Of a DNA stretch of 64,000 nt, positions 1-8,432 are shown one piece after another; position 1 is the stretch's first letter, and every line of letters begins with the position of its first letter. Source of the stretch: Dermacoccus abyssi (lineage in GTDB: Bacteria; Actinomycetota; Actinomycetes; Actinomycetales; Dermatophilaceae); assembly GCF_003515945.1 (NCBI RefSeq), contig NZ_QWLM01000010.1, positions 53,034 through 117,033 on the forward strand. The letters run 5' to 3'. The position numbers and the translations under genes were made by a program. Below the pieces are notes generated by a model that ran no database searches, was not told the origin of the DNA, and saw only the letters and a program-made list of their open reading frames with translations.

Positions 1-1673
1 ATTCCACCGCGACCGCGACAGCCATCACATGGCTCTTCCTGGCCGCTCCGGCACTCGCAGGGTGGTCGGCCTACCTCGCGGGGCGCGCGGCGACGAAGCT
101 CGCGTGGCCACGAGCTCTGGCAGCCCTCGCGTGGGGCTCTCTCGCCCCGCTCACGACGGCGCTGCTCGGCGGGCGCCTCGGCCCCGTCATCGCGCATATC
201 GTGCTCCCGCTGGCCCTGGCGGGCATTCTGCGGCTCGGCCGCTCCGGCGCCACCGTCGCAGGCACGGCAGCCACTGCGCTCTCCGTCACGGTGCTCGGTG
301 CCTACACACCGATCCTCCTTCCCGTCCTGGCGATTGCCCTGCTCGTCGTCGCGGTGCTGGGGTCGAGCGCCGCGAAAATCCGCGCGCTCGCCGTGGTCGT
401 GCTCGTACCGCTGTTGCTCGGGCACTGGAGCGTCGAGGCCTTCTCCGACCCGAGCAAGTTCGTCGGCGGCCCCGGGGTCCTGACGGACGGTGACGGCGGC
501 GCGCCGTTGTCCGCGCTCCTGTTCCACCCGGGCGGCCCGGGCTCGACGCCGTTGCTCCTGGCGGTACCTGTCCTCTTCTTCGGCCTGTGGGGCGCGCTGC
601 GCGGCCGGGGTCACGAACTCGCGCGCTGGGCACTCGTGGTCCTCGCGCTCGTCGCTCTCGCTGCCGCGCTGCTCGCGCCGCGTCACTCCCTTGGCGCGCC
701 CACCGGACTGCACGTGTGGACGGGTGTCCCGGAGCAGGTCGCGGCGCTGTCGATGCTCGCGCTCGCGCTCATCGGCGCAGATCGTGTCCACGGTTCTTCC
801 GAACCCGGAACCCGTTCGGCCACCTCGCGCCTCGGGCGCCTCAGCGTCGTCACGATCGCGCTCGTCATGGGTGGGGTCATCGGTCTGACGGCGTGGAACG
901 CCTCGGCCGGCAAGAACGGCGTCCAAGCCATGCGCAACCCGGCTCCTGCCATCACCGTGCACGAGGCTGAGTCGGCGCGAGCCGGCATGCTGCTCGACCT
1001 CCAGCCACGTTCGGGGGCCGTGACGTTCACCGTTCGCAGCCGCGAGGCCGGCCTGCCCTCGGTCGACCCGACCCAGCCGGCGATGCAGACGCCGACGTCC
1101 GTGACCAAGGCCATTGCCGCGCTCGTCGACTCGGGCGCCGGTGAGCGGGCCCAGGCCGCCCAGACCCTGCGGGACGCCGGAATCGCCTTCGTCGCGGCCG
1201 ACCGTCGCGCGCAGGAGTCCGACACGCTGTTCGCTGCCCTCGACTCCGCTGACGGACTCGTGCCGATGGCGACGGACTCGACGGCGTCCCTGTACCGCAT
1301 CGACGGTGCCGGGGGCGGGCGTGCCGCACGGGTCGTCGTGCGTGACGGCGACGAGCGTCACATCGTCCCCGTGCGCGGCCCGCACGCGCGGGTCTCGACG
1401 ACGTTGCCGAGCGGTGACGCGCAGCGCAGGCTCGTCGTGAGCGCCGGCAACGACTTCGCTCGTGAGGCCGAGGTGACCCTCGACGGACGCGCGCTCGAGG
1501 CGGTGGCCGGCACCCAGATGCCCACCTACAGGGTCGGCGCGGACGGCGGCAAACTCGTCATCGAACCCGGCACGGCGTGGCCGGCCTGGCGCGCGGCCCA
1601 GCTCGTGCTGCTCGGGCTCGTCGTGTTCCTGGCCGTTCCGTTCGGGTCCGCGCGCGGACGCGGGCGTCAGTGA
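1..1673 (+). CDS. Membrane glycosyltransferase, C-terminal part (partial)
   Basis: The reading frame is open from the first bases of the window, so the N-terminal catalytic part lies upstream. The visible ~557 residues begin with a run of about eight hydrophobic segments. A final helix near VVTIALVMGGVIGLTAWN leads into a soluble, probably extracytoplasmic region of about 230 residues. A last hydrophobic helix ends the protein at GSARGRGRQ. In actinobacteria a multi-spanning family-2 glycosyltransferase of this build precedes a DUF5719 gene and the DUF3499-manB cluster, as here; that synteny is the main reason for the call. It probably works in envelope polysaccharide synthesis. No catalytic residues are visible. 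Confidence 0.7.
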   Translation, partial: STATATAITWLFLAAPALAGWSAYLAGRAATKLAWPRALAALAWGSLAPLTTALLGGRLGPVIAHIVLPLALAGILRLGRSGATVAGTAATALSVTVLGAYTPILLPVLAIALLVVAVLGSSAAKIRALAVVVLVPLLLGHWSVEAFSDPSKFVGGPGVLTDGDGGAPLSALLFHPGGPGSTPLLLAVPVLFFGLWGALRGRGHELARWALVVLALVALAAALLAPRHSLGAPTGLHVWTGVPEQVAALSMLALALIGADRVHGSSEPGTRSATSRLGRLSVVTIALVMGGVIGLTAWNASAGKNGVQAMRNPAPAITVHEAESARAGMLLDLQPRSGAVTFTVRSREAGLPSVDPTQPAMQTPTSVTKAIAALVDSGAGERAQAAQTLRDAGIAFVAADRRAQESDTLFAALDSADGLVPMATDSTASLYRIDGAGGGRAARVVVRDGDERHIVPVRGPHARVSTTLPSGDAQRRLVVSAGNDFAREAEVTLDGRALEAVAGTQMPTYRVGADGGKLVIEPGTAWPAWRAAQLVLLGLVVFLAVPFGSARGRGRQ

Positions 1674-1686
1674 GGCAGGGGAGGAC

Positions 1687-3087
1687 ATGAGCGCACAAGG
1701 AATCGCGCGCGGGGTCGTGCTCGCCGCCGCAGCAGCGGGCATGGTGTGGACGGCTCACGCGGCTCCGGTTCGCACGAGCACGGGCGAGCGCCTCGCGACG
1801 ACGACGAGTGCCGTCGAAGCGGCCTCGCTCGTCTGCCCCGGGGGCGCCGGATCGAACGGCTCGACCGAGGTCAACGCGACGTCGTCGCCTGAGCTCCTCA
1901 CGCCGTTCGCGCGGGAGGGCGGCGGAGCGAGTGCACGCCTCGAGTCGTCGTCCGACCCGAAGGCGATGTCCCTCGAGCGAGGCGGCGCGACCGTCACCGA
2001 GATGAAGGGTGGGCCCCTCGTCGTCGAGGCAACCGGCGGCATGGCTCCTGGTTTTGCCGCAGCGCAGATCAGCGGCGGCGACGGGCAGTCGCCACTCGTC
2101 GCACGCACCTGTGCAGCTTCCCTCAACGAGGCGTGGATCCCGGTGGGGCAGAAGGGTTCCTCACGCCTGTCGACCCTCGTGCTCGTCAACAGCGGTTCGC
2201 ACGGTGCCACGGTCGACATCGACGTCAGTTCACGCGACGGCGACGTAGCCGGTGCCGCCATCACGGACAAGGCTGTCCCCGCGCACTCGCGCGTCGAGGT
2301 CAACCTGCCGACCGAGGCCAAGAACCACGACGGTGTCGTCGTCCACGTGCGTAGCGAGAGCGGTGCCGTACAGGCCAGCGTGCGGGACAGCGCGAGCTCG
2401 GGTTCGACCAAGGGTGAGGAACTGACGGCCCAGTACGCCGTGCCCGGCACGACTCAGATCGTCCCTGCGGCGCCCGTGACGGACGGCAAGACCAGCGTTC
2501 GTCTGGCGGCCCCGGCCGGGCGCGGCGCCGTCGTCAAGCTGTCGGCTCTGTCGACCCAGGGCGAAGCGTCGAAGGACCGTGTCGTCTCCGTGCCGCGCGG
2601 CCGGACCCTCGACGTGTCGCTGGAGGGTTTGAAGGGGTCGACCGTCGCGGTGCGAGCCACGTCTGAGGCTGAGATCGTCGCCGCAGCCACCGCTCCTGCG
2701 GCCTCGGGCGCCTCGGCGGACTTCGCGTGGGCCCAAGCCGCGCCGGACATCGGACCGGCGGCCGGCACGTCTCTACGTGGCGCGGGGACCGGGGGAGATC
2801 TCGTGCTCGCAGCCAGCGCTCCGCAGGTGCGGGCGACCGTCGTCGTGACGACGAAGGACGGCAAGAGCACAACCCAGCACGTCGACGTGCGCGACAACGC
2901 GGCTCGACGTATCTCCGTCCCGAAGGACGCGAGCGTGTGGGTGACCGCGCCGACGAAGCAGGGCGAATCGCACCTTCATGCGGGAATCGTGCTCCGCACC
3001 GGCGCCAAGTCCTCGGATCGCATCACGACGCTCACCCTCACGGCTGCGCCGTGGATGCGCGAGCAAACCGCACTCGTCGCCCGCTGA
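1687..3087 (+). CDS. DUF5719 family exported protein
   Basis: 466 residues. An N-terminal hydrophobic stretch (GVVLAAAAAGMVWTAHA) suggests a signal peptide or anchor. The rest is rich in Ser, Thr, Val and Ala with a beta-rich look (for example TLVLVNSGSHGATVDIDV) and no enzyme motif. The ATG follows the stop of the glycosyltransferase gene by 13 bases with a GGGGAGGAC ribosome-binding site, so the two are cotranscribed. The family usually accompanies this glycosyltransferase, which suggests a shared envelope role. The function is unknown. Confidence 0.75.
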   Translation: MSAQGIARGVVLAAAAAGMVWTAHAAPVRTSTGERLATTTSAVEAASLVCPGGAGSNGSTEVNATSSPELLTPFAREGGGASARLESSSDPKAMSLERGGATVTEMKGGPLVVEATGGMAPGFAAAQISGGDGQSPLVARTCAASLNEAWIPVGQKGSSRLSTLVLVNSGSHGATVDIDVSSRDGDVAGAAITDKAVPAHSRVEVNLPTEAKNHDGVVVHVRSESGAVQASVRDSASSGSTKGEELTAQYAVPGTTQIVPAAPVTDGKTSVRLAAPAGRGAVVKLSALSTQGEASKDRVVSVPRGRTLDVSLEGLKGSTVAVRATSEAEIVAAATAPAASGASADFAWAQAAPDIGPAAGTSLRGAGTGGDLVLAASAPQVRATVVVTTKDGKSTTQHVDVRDNAARRISVPKDASVWVTAPTKQGESHLHAGIVLRTGAKSSDRITTLTLTAAPWMREQTALVAR

Positions 3088-3139
3088 TCCGCTCATCCCG
3101 CCCGGCTGATCGCCGGTCGGACCTGTGGGCCGTCGTGCG

Positions 3140-3958
3140 TCAGCGAGCTGCGAGCCACTGAGCGTAGGTACGTCCACCGCGCTGGGCCTGTTCGCCCGGC
3201 AGATTCGTGCCACGGGCGAAGGAGCGCAGAACACCTCCGAGCGTTGGCACACGCACGGACCGAACGGGTCGGCGGCTCTCGAGGTGAGCTGTCAGTGTGG
3301 AGAGTTCACCTAGCGAGAAGGTCTCCGGTCCGGCCAACTCGAGCGGCGTCGCAAGACTCGTGCGAATGAGGGCGACGTCCACGAGCTTGCGCGCCACCCA
3401 TTCGGGGTCCACCGGGCTGACCCGGACGCGGGATTCGGCTCCCGTGAGCCGTGCCGCGGCGCCGCTCACCACCTCGTGGGCGAGGGTGTGGAACTGGGTC
3501 GCTCGCACGATCGACGCGCGCCCCGACCAGGACTCGGCGAGGTTCTCGGTGTCTGCCTTCGTGCGGTAGTAGGCCAGCGGGTTGTTCCAGCACCCCACGA
3601 TCGAGGGCAGGACGAGGTGGGCGCCGGGTGCCCAGGCATCGAGAGAACGCAGGAGGTTACGTGTTCCGTCGCGGTCGACTCGGGCATTCGACGGATCCGT
3701 GGCGCAGTGGATGACCGCCCCCACGCCCGGAAGTGCCTCGTCGAGGCCCGCCCCTGTCAGGATGTCACCGACCGCGCAGGTCACGTCGGTGATCGGGGTA
3801 CGGTGGACGAGCGCTCGCACCGGGATGGACGAGGCGCGTAGTTCCTCCACCACGGCGCGGCCGAGAACGCCCGAAGCACCCGTCACGAGAACCGGTGCGC
3901 GTCCGACGCCGAGCACGTCGGGGGGCAGGATCGGGGCAGCGGTGGGGGTCGTCGTCAC
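3140..3958 (-). CDS. NAD(P)-binding atypical short-chain dehydrogenase (NmrA/epimerase-like)
   Basis: 272 residues. A Rossmann motif lies near the N-terminus: VLVTGASGVLGRAVVEEL (about residues 24-41). An NmrA-like core follows (ALVHRTPI, CAVGDILTGAGLDEALPGVGAVIHCA), then YYRTKADTEN, which holds the YxxxK pair of the SDR family. Substrate is unknown. Its ATG overlaps the stop of the upstream minus-strand gene by ATGA, so translation is coupled to the metallopeptidase-like protein. It is convergent with the DUF5719 gene. Confidence 0.8.
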   Translation of the reverse strand: MTTTPTAAPILPPDVLGVGRAPVLVTGASGVLGRAVVEELRASSIPVRALVHRTPITDVTCAVGDILTGAGLDEALPGVGAVIHCATDPSNARVDRDGTRNLLRSLDAWAPGAHLVLPSIVGCWNNPLAYYRTKADTENLAESWSGRASIVRATQFHTLAHEVVSGAAARLTGAESRVRVSPVDPEWVARKLVDVALIRTSLATPLELAGPETFSLGELSTLTAHLESRRPVRSVRVPTLGGVLRSFARGTNLPGEQAQRGGRTYAQWLAAR

Positions 3959-4410
3959 AGGTCGTCCTCGTCGTCCAGGGAGCGGCCCAGCAGGCCCGCG
4001 AGTTGGGTGCGCACGACGTGTTCGATGAGGGCCTCACGCTCGACCCGGTCGCGTGCGCGTGTCTGAATGGGAAGGCGGTAGAGGACCATCCGCGCCCGAT
4101 GGCGACCGTCAGCGGGGAAGGCGCGCCCGAGGGGCACCGAGTCCTCCCACGAGCTCGGGTCGGACGGCGGAACCTCTTCGACGCCGATCTCGATGTCGGC
4201 GACGCTGACCGACCAGCGCGATTCGCACACCTCGACAGCACGCAGGACGGCGTCGTCGAACGCGGCCGAACGCGATCTCATGGACGGCGTCGCGGGCCAG
4301 GCCAGAGGCCCCCGGTAGCGGCGCTCGTGTCGGTCGCGACGGGGCGCGCCCGGGGCGGAGGAAGCGTCGAGGCCGGGCTGTCGGCCAGGGCGCGCTGCTT
4401 TGTTCCTCAC
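3955..4410 (-). CDS. Metallopeptidase-family (zincin-like) protein without an intact HExxH
   Basis: About 151 residues from a GTG at 4410. The start was chosen because homologues begin shortly before the basic N-terminus and because a longer frame upstream would run through the DUF3499 promoter. The fold is recognisable from FDDAVLRAVEVCESRW, VADIEIGVEEVP and ARMVLYRLPIQTRARD. Where zincin-like members of this family have an HExxH helix, this protein reads EALIEHVVRTQLAGLLG, so the first His and catalytic Glu are not in register and peptidase activity is doubtful. It is divergent from DUF3499, the usual actinobacterial arrangement, and translationally coupled to the downstream SDR. Confidence 0.7.
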   Translation of the reverse strand: MRNKAARPGRQPGLDASSAPGAPRRDRHERRYRGPLAWPATPSMRSRSAAFDDAVLRAVEVCESRWSVSVADIEIGVEEVPPSDPSSWEDSVPLGRAFPADGRHRARMVLYRLPIQTRARDRVEREALIEHVVRTQLAGLLGRSLDDEDDL

Positions 4411-4501
4411 CGCGTCAGCGTATCGAAGGGCACCTGATCGCGGGCGGGGCTCGATCGGGCGTGTCCCGGTCGCGGCAGACGGGGGCAGCCACCCACTGGC
4501 G

Positions 4502-4507
4502 TAACCT
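4502..4507 (+). promoter_or_regulatory. Candidate -10 (TAACCT) for a leaderless DUF3499 transcript
   Basis: TAACCT ends 8 bases before the GTG at 4516, the spacing expected when transcription begins at or next to the start codon. Inferred only from the motif and spacing. Confidence 0.4.
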
Positions 4508-4515
4508 TGTGCAAC

Positions 4516-4953
4516 GTGACGTTGACCAGACAGTGCTCGCGATCCGCCTGCTCGAAGCCCGCCGTGGCGACGCTCACGTATGTCTACGCGGATTCGACGG
4601 TCGTGCTCGGCCCCCTGGCCACCTACGCAGAGCCGCACACGTACGACCTGTGCGCCGATCACGCTCAGCGTCTCACCGCGCCGCGAGGTTGGGACATCGT
4701 GCGCCTGGCCGTCGACATGACCCCGCCGGAGCCCACACCGGACGACCTCGTGGCGCTCGCCGAGGCCGTGCGCCGCGCCGCGGCTCGCCCACCGGCCGAG
4801 CCCGAACCGGAGCCGGTGCGCAAGCCCGCCCGTGCCGCCCGGGCCGAGGACCCTGCCTTCCTCTCGACGGCCTCACGCCGTCGTCACCTGCGCGCGCTGC
4901 CCGATGCCACGGACGACGACGCGTCCACGGAAGCGGGCGACGACGGCCGGTAG
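4516..4953 (+). CDS. DUF3499 family protein
   Basis: About 145 residues from GTG 4516; an upstream in-frame TTG at 4507 is less likely because it overlaps the -10-like element. The N-terminal domain has a Cys pair (CSRSAC) and a later CADH motif that could bind a metal, plus the family signature LTYVYADSTVVLGPLA. The C-terminal half is Pro/Ala/Glu-rich and probably disordered, ending in a basic patch and an acidic tail. It always sits between the metallopeptidase-like gene and the phosphomannomutase in actinobacteria, as here. The function is not established. Confidence 0.8.
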   Translation: MTLTRQCSRSACSKPAVATLTYVYADSTVVLGPLATYAEPHTYDLCADHAQRLTAPRGWDIVRLAVDMTPPEPTPDDLVALAEAVRRAAARPPAEPEPEPVRKPARAARAEDPAFLSTASRRRHLRALPDATDDDASTEAGDDGR

Positions 4954-4956
4954 GAT
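4951..4956 (+). promoter_or_regulatory. Candidate -10 (TAGGAT) upstream of manB
   Basis: TAGGAT lies 7 bases before the manB GTG. The TAG is also the DUF3499 stop codon, so the match may be fortuitous. Confidence 0.3.
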
Positions 4957-4963
4957 CGTCGGC

Positions 4964-6412
4964 GTGAACGCCCCCGTACTCAACGACTTCATCAAGGCCT
5001 ACGACGTTCGCGGCCTCGTGCCCGAGCAGCTCTCGCCGGCCGTCGCGCGCGAACTCGGCGCCGCCTTCGCGCAGATCGTGGCCCGCCCCGAAGGAGCCGA
5101 GGGCGTCGTCGTCGGCCACGACATGCGCCCGAGCTCGCCGGAACTGTCTCGAGCCTTCGCCGAGGGCGCCGCCTCGTACGGCATCGACGTCACTCTCATC
5201 GGCCTGTGCTCGACCGACGGCCTGTACTACGCCTCCGGTGCTCTCGGCATCCCCGGCGCGATGTTCACCGCGAGCCACAACCCCGCGCAGTACAACGGCA
5301 TCAAGCTGTGCCGCGCCGGCGCGCGCCCCGTCTCGCTCGAGACCGGCCTCGCCGAGATGCGTGACCTCGCCCAGTGGGCACTCGATCGTGGCACGGCGGT
5401 TCCCTTCGACGGCGAACCCGGCACGATCGACGAGCGCAACATGCTCGGCGACTACGCCGCCTTCCTGCGTTCCCTCGTCGACCTGTCCGGCGGACGCCCG
5501 CTCAAGGTCGTCGTCGACGCCGGAAACGGCATGGGCGGCCACACCGTGCCCGCGGTCCTCGGCACGGATGCGGGGCTCGACGAGCTTCCGCTCGAGATCG
5601 TCCCGCTCTACTTCGAACTCGACGGCACGTTCCCCAATCACGAGGCCAACCCGCTCGAGCCCGCCAACCTCGTCGACCTGCAGAAGGGCGTCGTCGAGCA
5701 CGGCGCCGACATCGGTCTGGCTTTCGACGGTGACGCCGACCGATGCTTCGTCATCGACGAGAACGGTGACGCGGTGACGCCGTCGGCCGTCACGGCGCTT
5801 GTTGCCCAGCGTGAGATCGCGAAGGAGGTCGCCAAGGGCACCCGCGCTTCGGACGTCTCGGTTGTCGCGAACCTCATCAGCTCGCGCGCCGTCACCGAGG
5901 TCATTACCGAGAACGGGGCGAAGCCGGTGCGCACGCGCGTCGGCCACTCCTTCATCAAGGCGCAGATGGCCGAGCACGACGCCGTCTTCGGCGGGGAGCA
6001 CAGCGCGCACTACTACTTCCGCGACTTCTGGTTCGCCGACACGGGCATGCTCGCGGCGATGCACGTGCTCGCCGCGCTCGGTGAGCAGGAGAGGACGCTC
6101 TCGCAGCTCGTCGCCGAGTACGCCCGCTACGAGGCCTCCGGCGAGATCAACTCGACCGTGAGTGACGCCACCGCCGCCACTGGCCGCGTTCGCGAGTGGG
6201 TGGCCTCCCAGGGCGAGTACACCGAGGACGGCATGGACGGCGTCACCTTCGTCCACGAAGGCGGTGACAGCGATCCGATGTGGTGGCTCAACCTGCGCGC
6301 CTCGAACACAGAACCTCTGCTGCGCCTCAACGTCGAGGCAGCCGACCGTGCAACGATGGAGCGCGTGCGCGATGCCGCGCTCGCCGCCGTCCGAGAAGGA
6401 GAAGCACAGTGA
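4964..6412 (+). CDS. manB: Phosphomannomutase/phosphoglucomutase
   Basis: 482 residues. It interconverts hexose-6- and hexose-1-phosphates in the cytoplasm, feeding GDP-mannose and other nucleotide-sugar synthesis. The start is a GTG giving VNAPVLNDFIKAYDVRG, which matches the family N-terminus. Around residue 100, MFTASHNPAQYNGIKL holds the catalytic phosphoserine. Near 255, AFDGDADRCFVID is the metal-binding loop. GGEHSAHYYF is the sugar-binding loop, and RASNTEPLLRLNVEA is the C-terminal phosphate-binding loop. The length is normal. It ends in a GTGA overlap with the Trm112-like gene. Confidence 0.93.
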   Translation: MNAPVLNDFIKAYDVRGLVPEQLSPAVARELGAAFAQIVARPEGAEGVVVGHDMRPSSPELSRAFAEGAASYGIDVTLIGLCSTDGLYYASGALGIPGAMFTASHNPAQYNGIKLCRAGARPVSLETGLAEMRDLAQWALDRGTAVPFDGEPGTIDERNMLGDYAAFLRSLVDLSGGRPLKVVVDAGNGMGGHTVPAVLGTDAGLDELPLEIVPLYFELDGTFPNHEANPLEPANLVDLQKGVVEHGADIGLAFDGDADRCFVIDENGDAVTPSAVTALVAQREIAKEVAKGTRASDVSVVANLISSRAVTEVITENGAKPVRTRVGHSFIKAQMAEHDAVFGGEHSAHYYFRDFWFADTGMLAAMHVLAALGEQERTLSQLVAEYARYEASGEINSTVSDATAATGRVREWVASQGEYTEDGMDGVTFVHEGGDSDPMWWLNLRASNTEPLLRLNVEAADRATMERVRDAALAAVREGEAQ

Positions 6413-6627
6413 ACCGAGGCGTCACGATCGAACCGTGGCTGCGTGAGATCCTGCGCTGCCCGGTCACGCACAGTGAGCTCGTCGACGGCGTCGACGACGG
6501 CGGCGAGCCCGTGCTCGTCGCCACCGAAGCCGATGCCGAGCGCGGTGGCCGGTTGCAGTACCCGATCCGCGACGGCATCCCCGTGTTCCTCGTCGACGAG
6601 GCCACAGTTCTGCCCACCGAGGCCTGA
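6409..6627 (+). CDS. Trm112 family protein
   Basis: 72 residues. The start codon overlaps the manB stop (GTGA). The sequence has the small Trm112 fold: WLREILRCPVTHSELV at the front and RLQYPIRDGIPVFLVDEA at the end. Only one Cys of the usual zinc-ribbon set remains (LRCP), so metal binding is unlikely. Homologues in eukaryotes and archaea activate methyltransferases; the role of this bacterial version next to manB is unknown. Confidence 0.85.
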   Translation: MNRGVTIEPWLREILRCPVTHSELVDGVDDGGEPVLVATEADAERGGRLQYPIRDGIPVFLVDEATVLPTEA

Positions 6628-6649
6628 TCGGCCCACCTGGTACCTACGC

Positions 6650-6682
6650 CGAGGCCGCTTCCCGAATCGGGAAGCGGCCTCG
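6650..6682. terminator. Bidirectional terminator hairpin
   Basis: A perfect 15-bp inverted repeat (CGAGGCCGCTTCCCG at 6650-6664 and its complement at 6668-6682) with a 3-base loop sits between the convergent Trm112 and YgiC-like genes. Confidence 0.85.
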
Positions 6683-6714
6683 CCGCGTGTTGTGCGTGGT
6701 GCCGGACGCGTGGC

Positions 6715-7914
6715 TCAGAGGCGGACGTCGTCCTCGGCGAGCCAGCGCTGCACGGTCGACTCCTCGGGTGCCGGAGCCTCGATGACGTGCGGGACGAAGC
6801 GCGCACCGCCGTCCGTGATCGGGCCGTCGGTCTCGCGGATGCCCATGCCGGCCGCGTGACCGTCGACCACCCAGGCTCCGATGACGGGCCGGTTGCCGTC
6901 GAAGTCGGGCAGCGGCCACCACTGCTGGTAGCAGAACGACTCGTCGTGTTCCTGGCCGCCGTGCGTCCAGTCGCGACCCTCCGCGTGGACGCGGATCGAG
7001 GCACCCTCACGGCCGAAGAACGGCTTCGCGACGTACTCGCGCAGGTCACGCGGGGAGTCGAGGTAGGCCGGAAGCAGGTTGGGGTGACCCGGGTAGAGGT
7101 GCCACAGCGCCGCGAGCAGCGCCTTCGTCGAGAGGGCCGAACGCCACAGCGGCTCGATCCAGCGCACGCCGGAAGTCTCGATGTGGGCGCCGAAAGGCTC
7201 GACGAGCAGGTCCTCCCACGGGTACAGCGCGTAGCAGACGTCGATCGGGCGCGACTGACCGTCGACGAAGCGACGCGAGTCGACGTCGAGGCCGACGTCG
7301 GACAGGTCGAACAGGCTCGTCGTCGCGCCGGCCTGATCTGCGGTGTCTGCGAGATAGGCGAGCGTGGAAGCCTCTTCGACGAGGTGGAGCAGCCCCGCGA
7401 AGTGAAGGTCGTCCTGCCCAGCGGCGACGCGCTTCTTCCACGCACCGACGAGCCTTTCGTGGATCGAGTTCCACTGGTCTAGTTCGGGGAAGTTCGCCTC
7501 GTGCCAGGACCACTGGGACACGGCCGACTCGACGAGCATCGTCGGGGTGTCGCCGTTGATCTCGAGCATCTTGGGGGTGCCGTCGCCGGCGAGGCACAGG
7601 TCGAAACGGGCGTGTGAGCCCGGATCACCCTCCTCGAGACTCGCCAGGAGCCGCCGGGTCGAGCCCTCGGGCAGGCACAGACGCCGGTCGTCGTACGTCG
7701 TGAGCATCCACGTCGCGGCGCTCAGGCACATGCCCCACAGTTCGTCCGTGGCCGCCTCGAGCCGGTCGATCTCGGCGGGGGAGAAGGAGTAGTAGGCGCT
7801 GTCCGTCCAGTACGGCACGTCGTGGCCGTCGACGGTCTCGGACGCCCAGAGCATGCCCTCGGAATCGAGGATGTCGCGGAAGTTCGGGCGCGGCTCGCAG
7901 GCCAGGCGCCTCAT
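6715..7914 (-). CDS. Glutathionylspermidine synthase-like ATP-grasp protein (YgiC type)
   Basis: 399 residues. It matches the C-terminal ligase half of glutathionylspermidine synthase, as in stand-alone YgiC/YjfC proteins, which have peptide-ligase-like folds but no proven physiological substrate. Recognisable blocks are YWTDSAYYSF, MLEINGDTPTMLVESA, WNSIHERLV, YVAKPFFGREGASI and PVIGAWVVDG. The ATG overlaps the stop of the upstream lipoprotein gene (ATGA). That pairing is the same as ygiB-ygiC in Escherichia coli. A mycothiol-producing bacterium is not expected to use glutathione, so the acceptor is probably different. Confidence 0.85.
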   Translation of the reverse strand: MRRLACEPRPNFRDILDSEGMLWASETVDGHDVPYWTDSAYYSFSPAEIDRLEAATDELWGMCLSAATWMLTTYDDRRLCLPEGSTRRLLASLEEGDPGSHARFDLCLAGDGTPKMLEINGDTPTMLVESAVSQWSWHEANFPELDQWNSIHERLVGAWKKRVAAGQDDLHFAGLLHLVEEASTLAYLADTADQAGATTSLFDLSDVGLDVDSRRFVDGQSRPIDVCYALYPWEDLLVEPFGAHIETSGVRWIEPLWRSALSTKALLAALWHLYPGHPNLLPAYLDSPRDLREYVAKPFFGREGASIRVHAEGRDWTHGGQEHDESFCYQQWWPLPDFDGNRPVIGAWVVDGHAAGMGIRETDGPITDGGARFVPHVIEAPAPEESTVQRWLAEDDVRL

Positions 7915-8327
7915 CCGCCTCCGCCGCCGCCCTTGCCGAAGCCGCCACGCACGACGCTGCCCTTCGACGAGCCGTCGGCGCCCTTGATCTGAGTGCCCTC
8001 GCGGACGGAGGACTTCGTCACCTTGCCGCCCTGGGCGTCGAACCCACCGGCGGCGTAGGTGGCGTTCTTCGGAATCGACGTGGCGTAGCTGTCGAGCTTT
8101 CCGCCCACCGGGGCGACGCGCTGGCCCGAGCGGTAGAAGACCCATGCGGCGCCGGCGTGATGTCCGGAGCGGCACTCGCTGTCCGGCAGCCGTTCACCCG
8201 TGGCCTTGTCGCGGCACACCCCGGCGTAGTCGGCGCCCTTGGACGACGAACATCCGGTGAGGAAACCGGCGGCGAGAACGGTGGTCGTGCCGAGGGCGAG
8301 CCCACCCTTGCGCCTGGTCGTCGGCAT
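7911..8327 (-). CDS. YgiB-like (DUF1190-type) lipoprotein
   Basis: 138 residues. The ATG at 8327 follows a strong AAGGAGAGG ribosome-binding site. A lipoprotein signal peptide is clear: basic MPTTRRKGG, a hydrophobic core, and the lipobox LTGC at about residue 25. The mature part has a Cys pair (VCRDK, SECRSG) and a Gly-rich end with RGGFG. That last motif matches the C-terminus of E. coli YgiB, and with the downstream ygiC-like gene it supports the assignment. It is likely anchored on the outer face of the membrane. The function is unknown. Confidence 0.72.
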   Translation of the reverse strand: MPTTRRKGGLALGTTTVLAAGFLTGCSSSKGADYAGVCRDKATGERLPDSECRSGHHAGAAWVFYRSGQRVAPVGGKLDSYATSIPKNATYAAGGFDAQGGKVTKSSVREGTQIKGADGSSKGSVVRGGFGKGGGGGG

Positions 8328-8432
8328 CCGAATCCTCTCCTTCGAGTAGGACGTCAATGTATCGCGCGATCTAGGCTGTGACGCGCGGATCCCCTCGGGC
8401 GTTCCGTCCCCCCGAGCGACAGAAGGTGTGAC

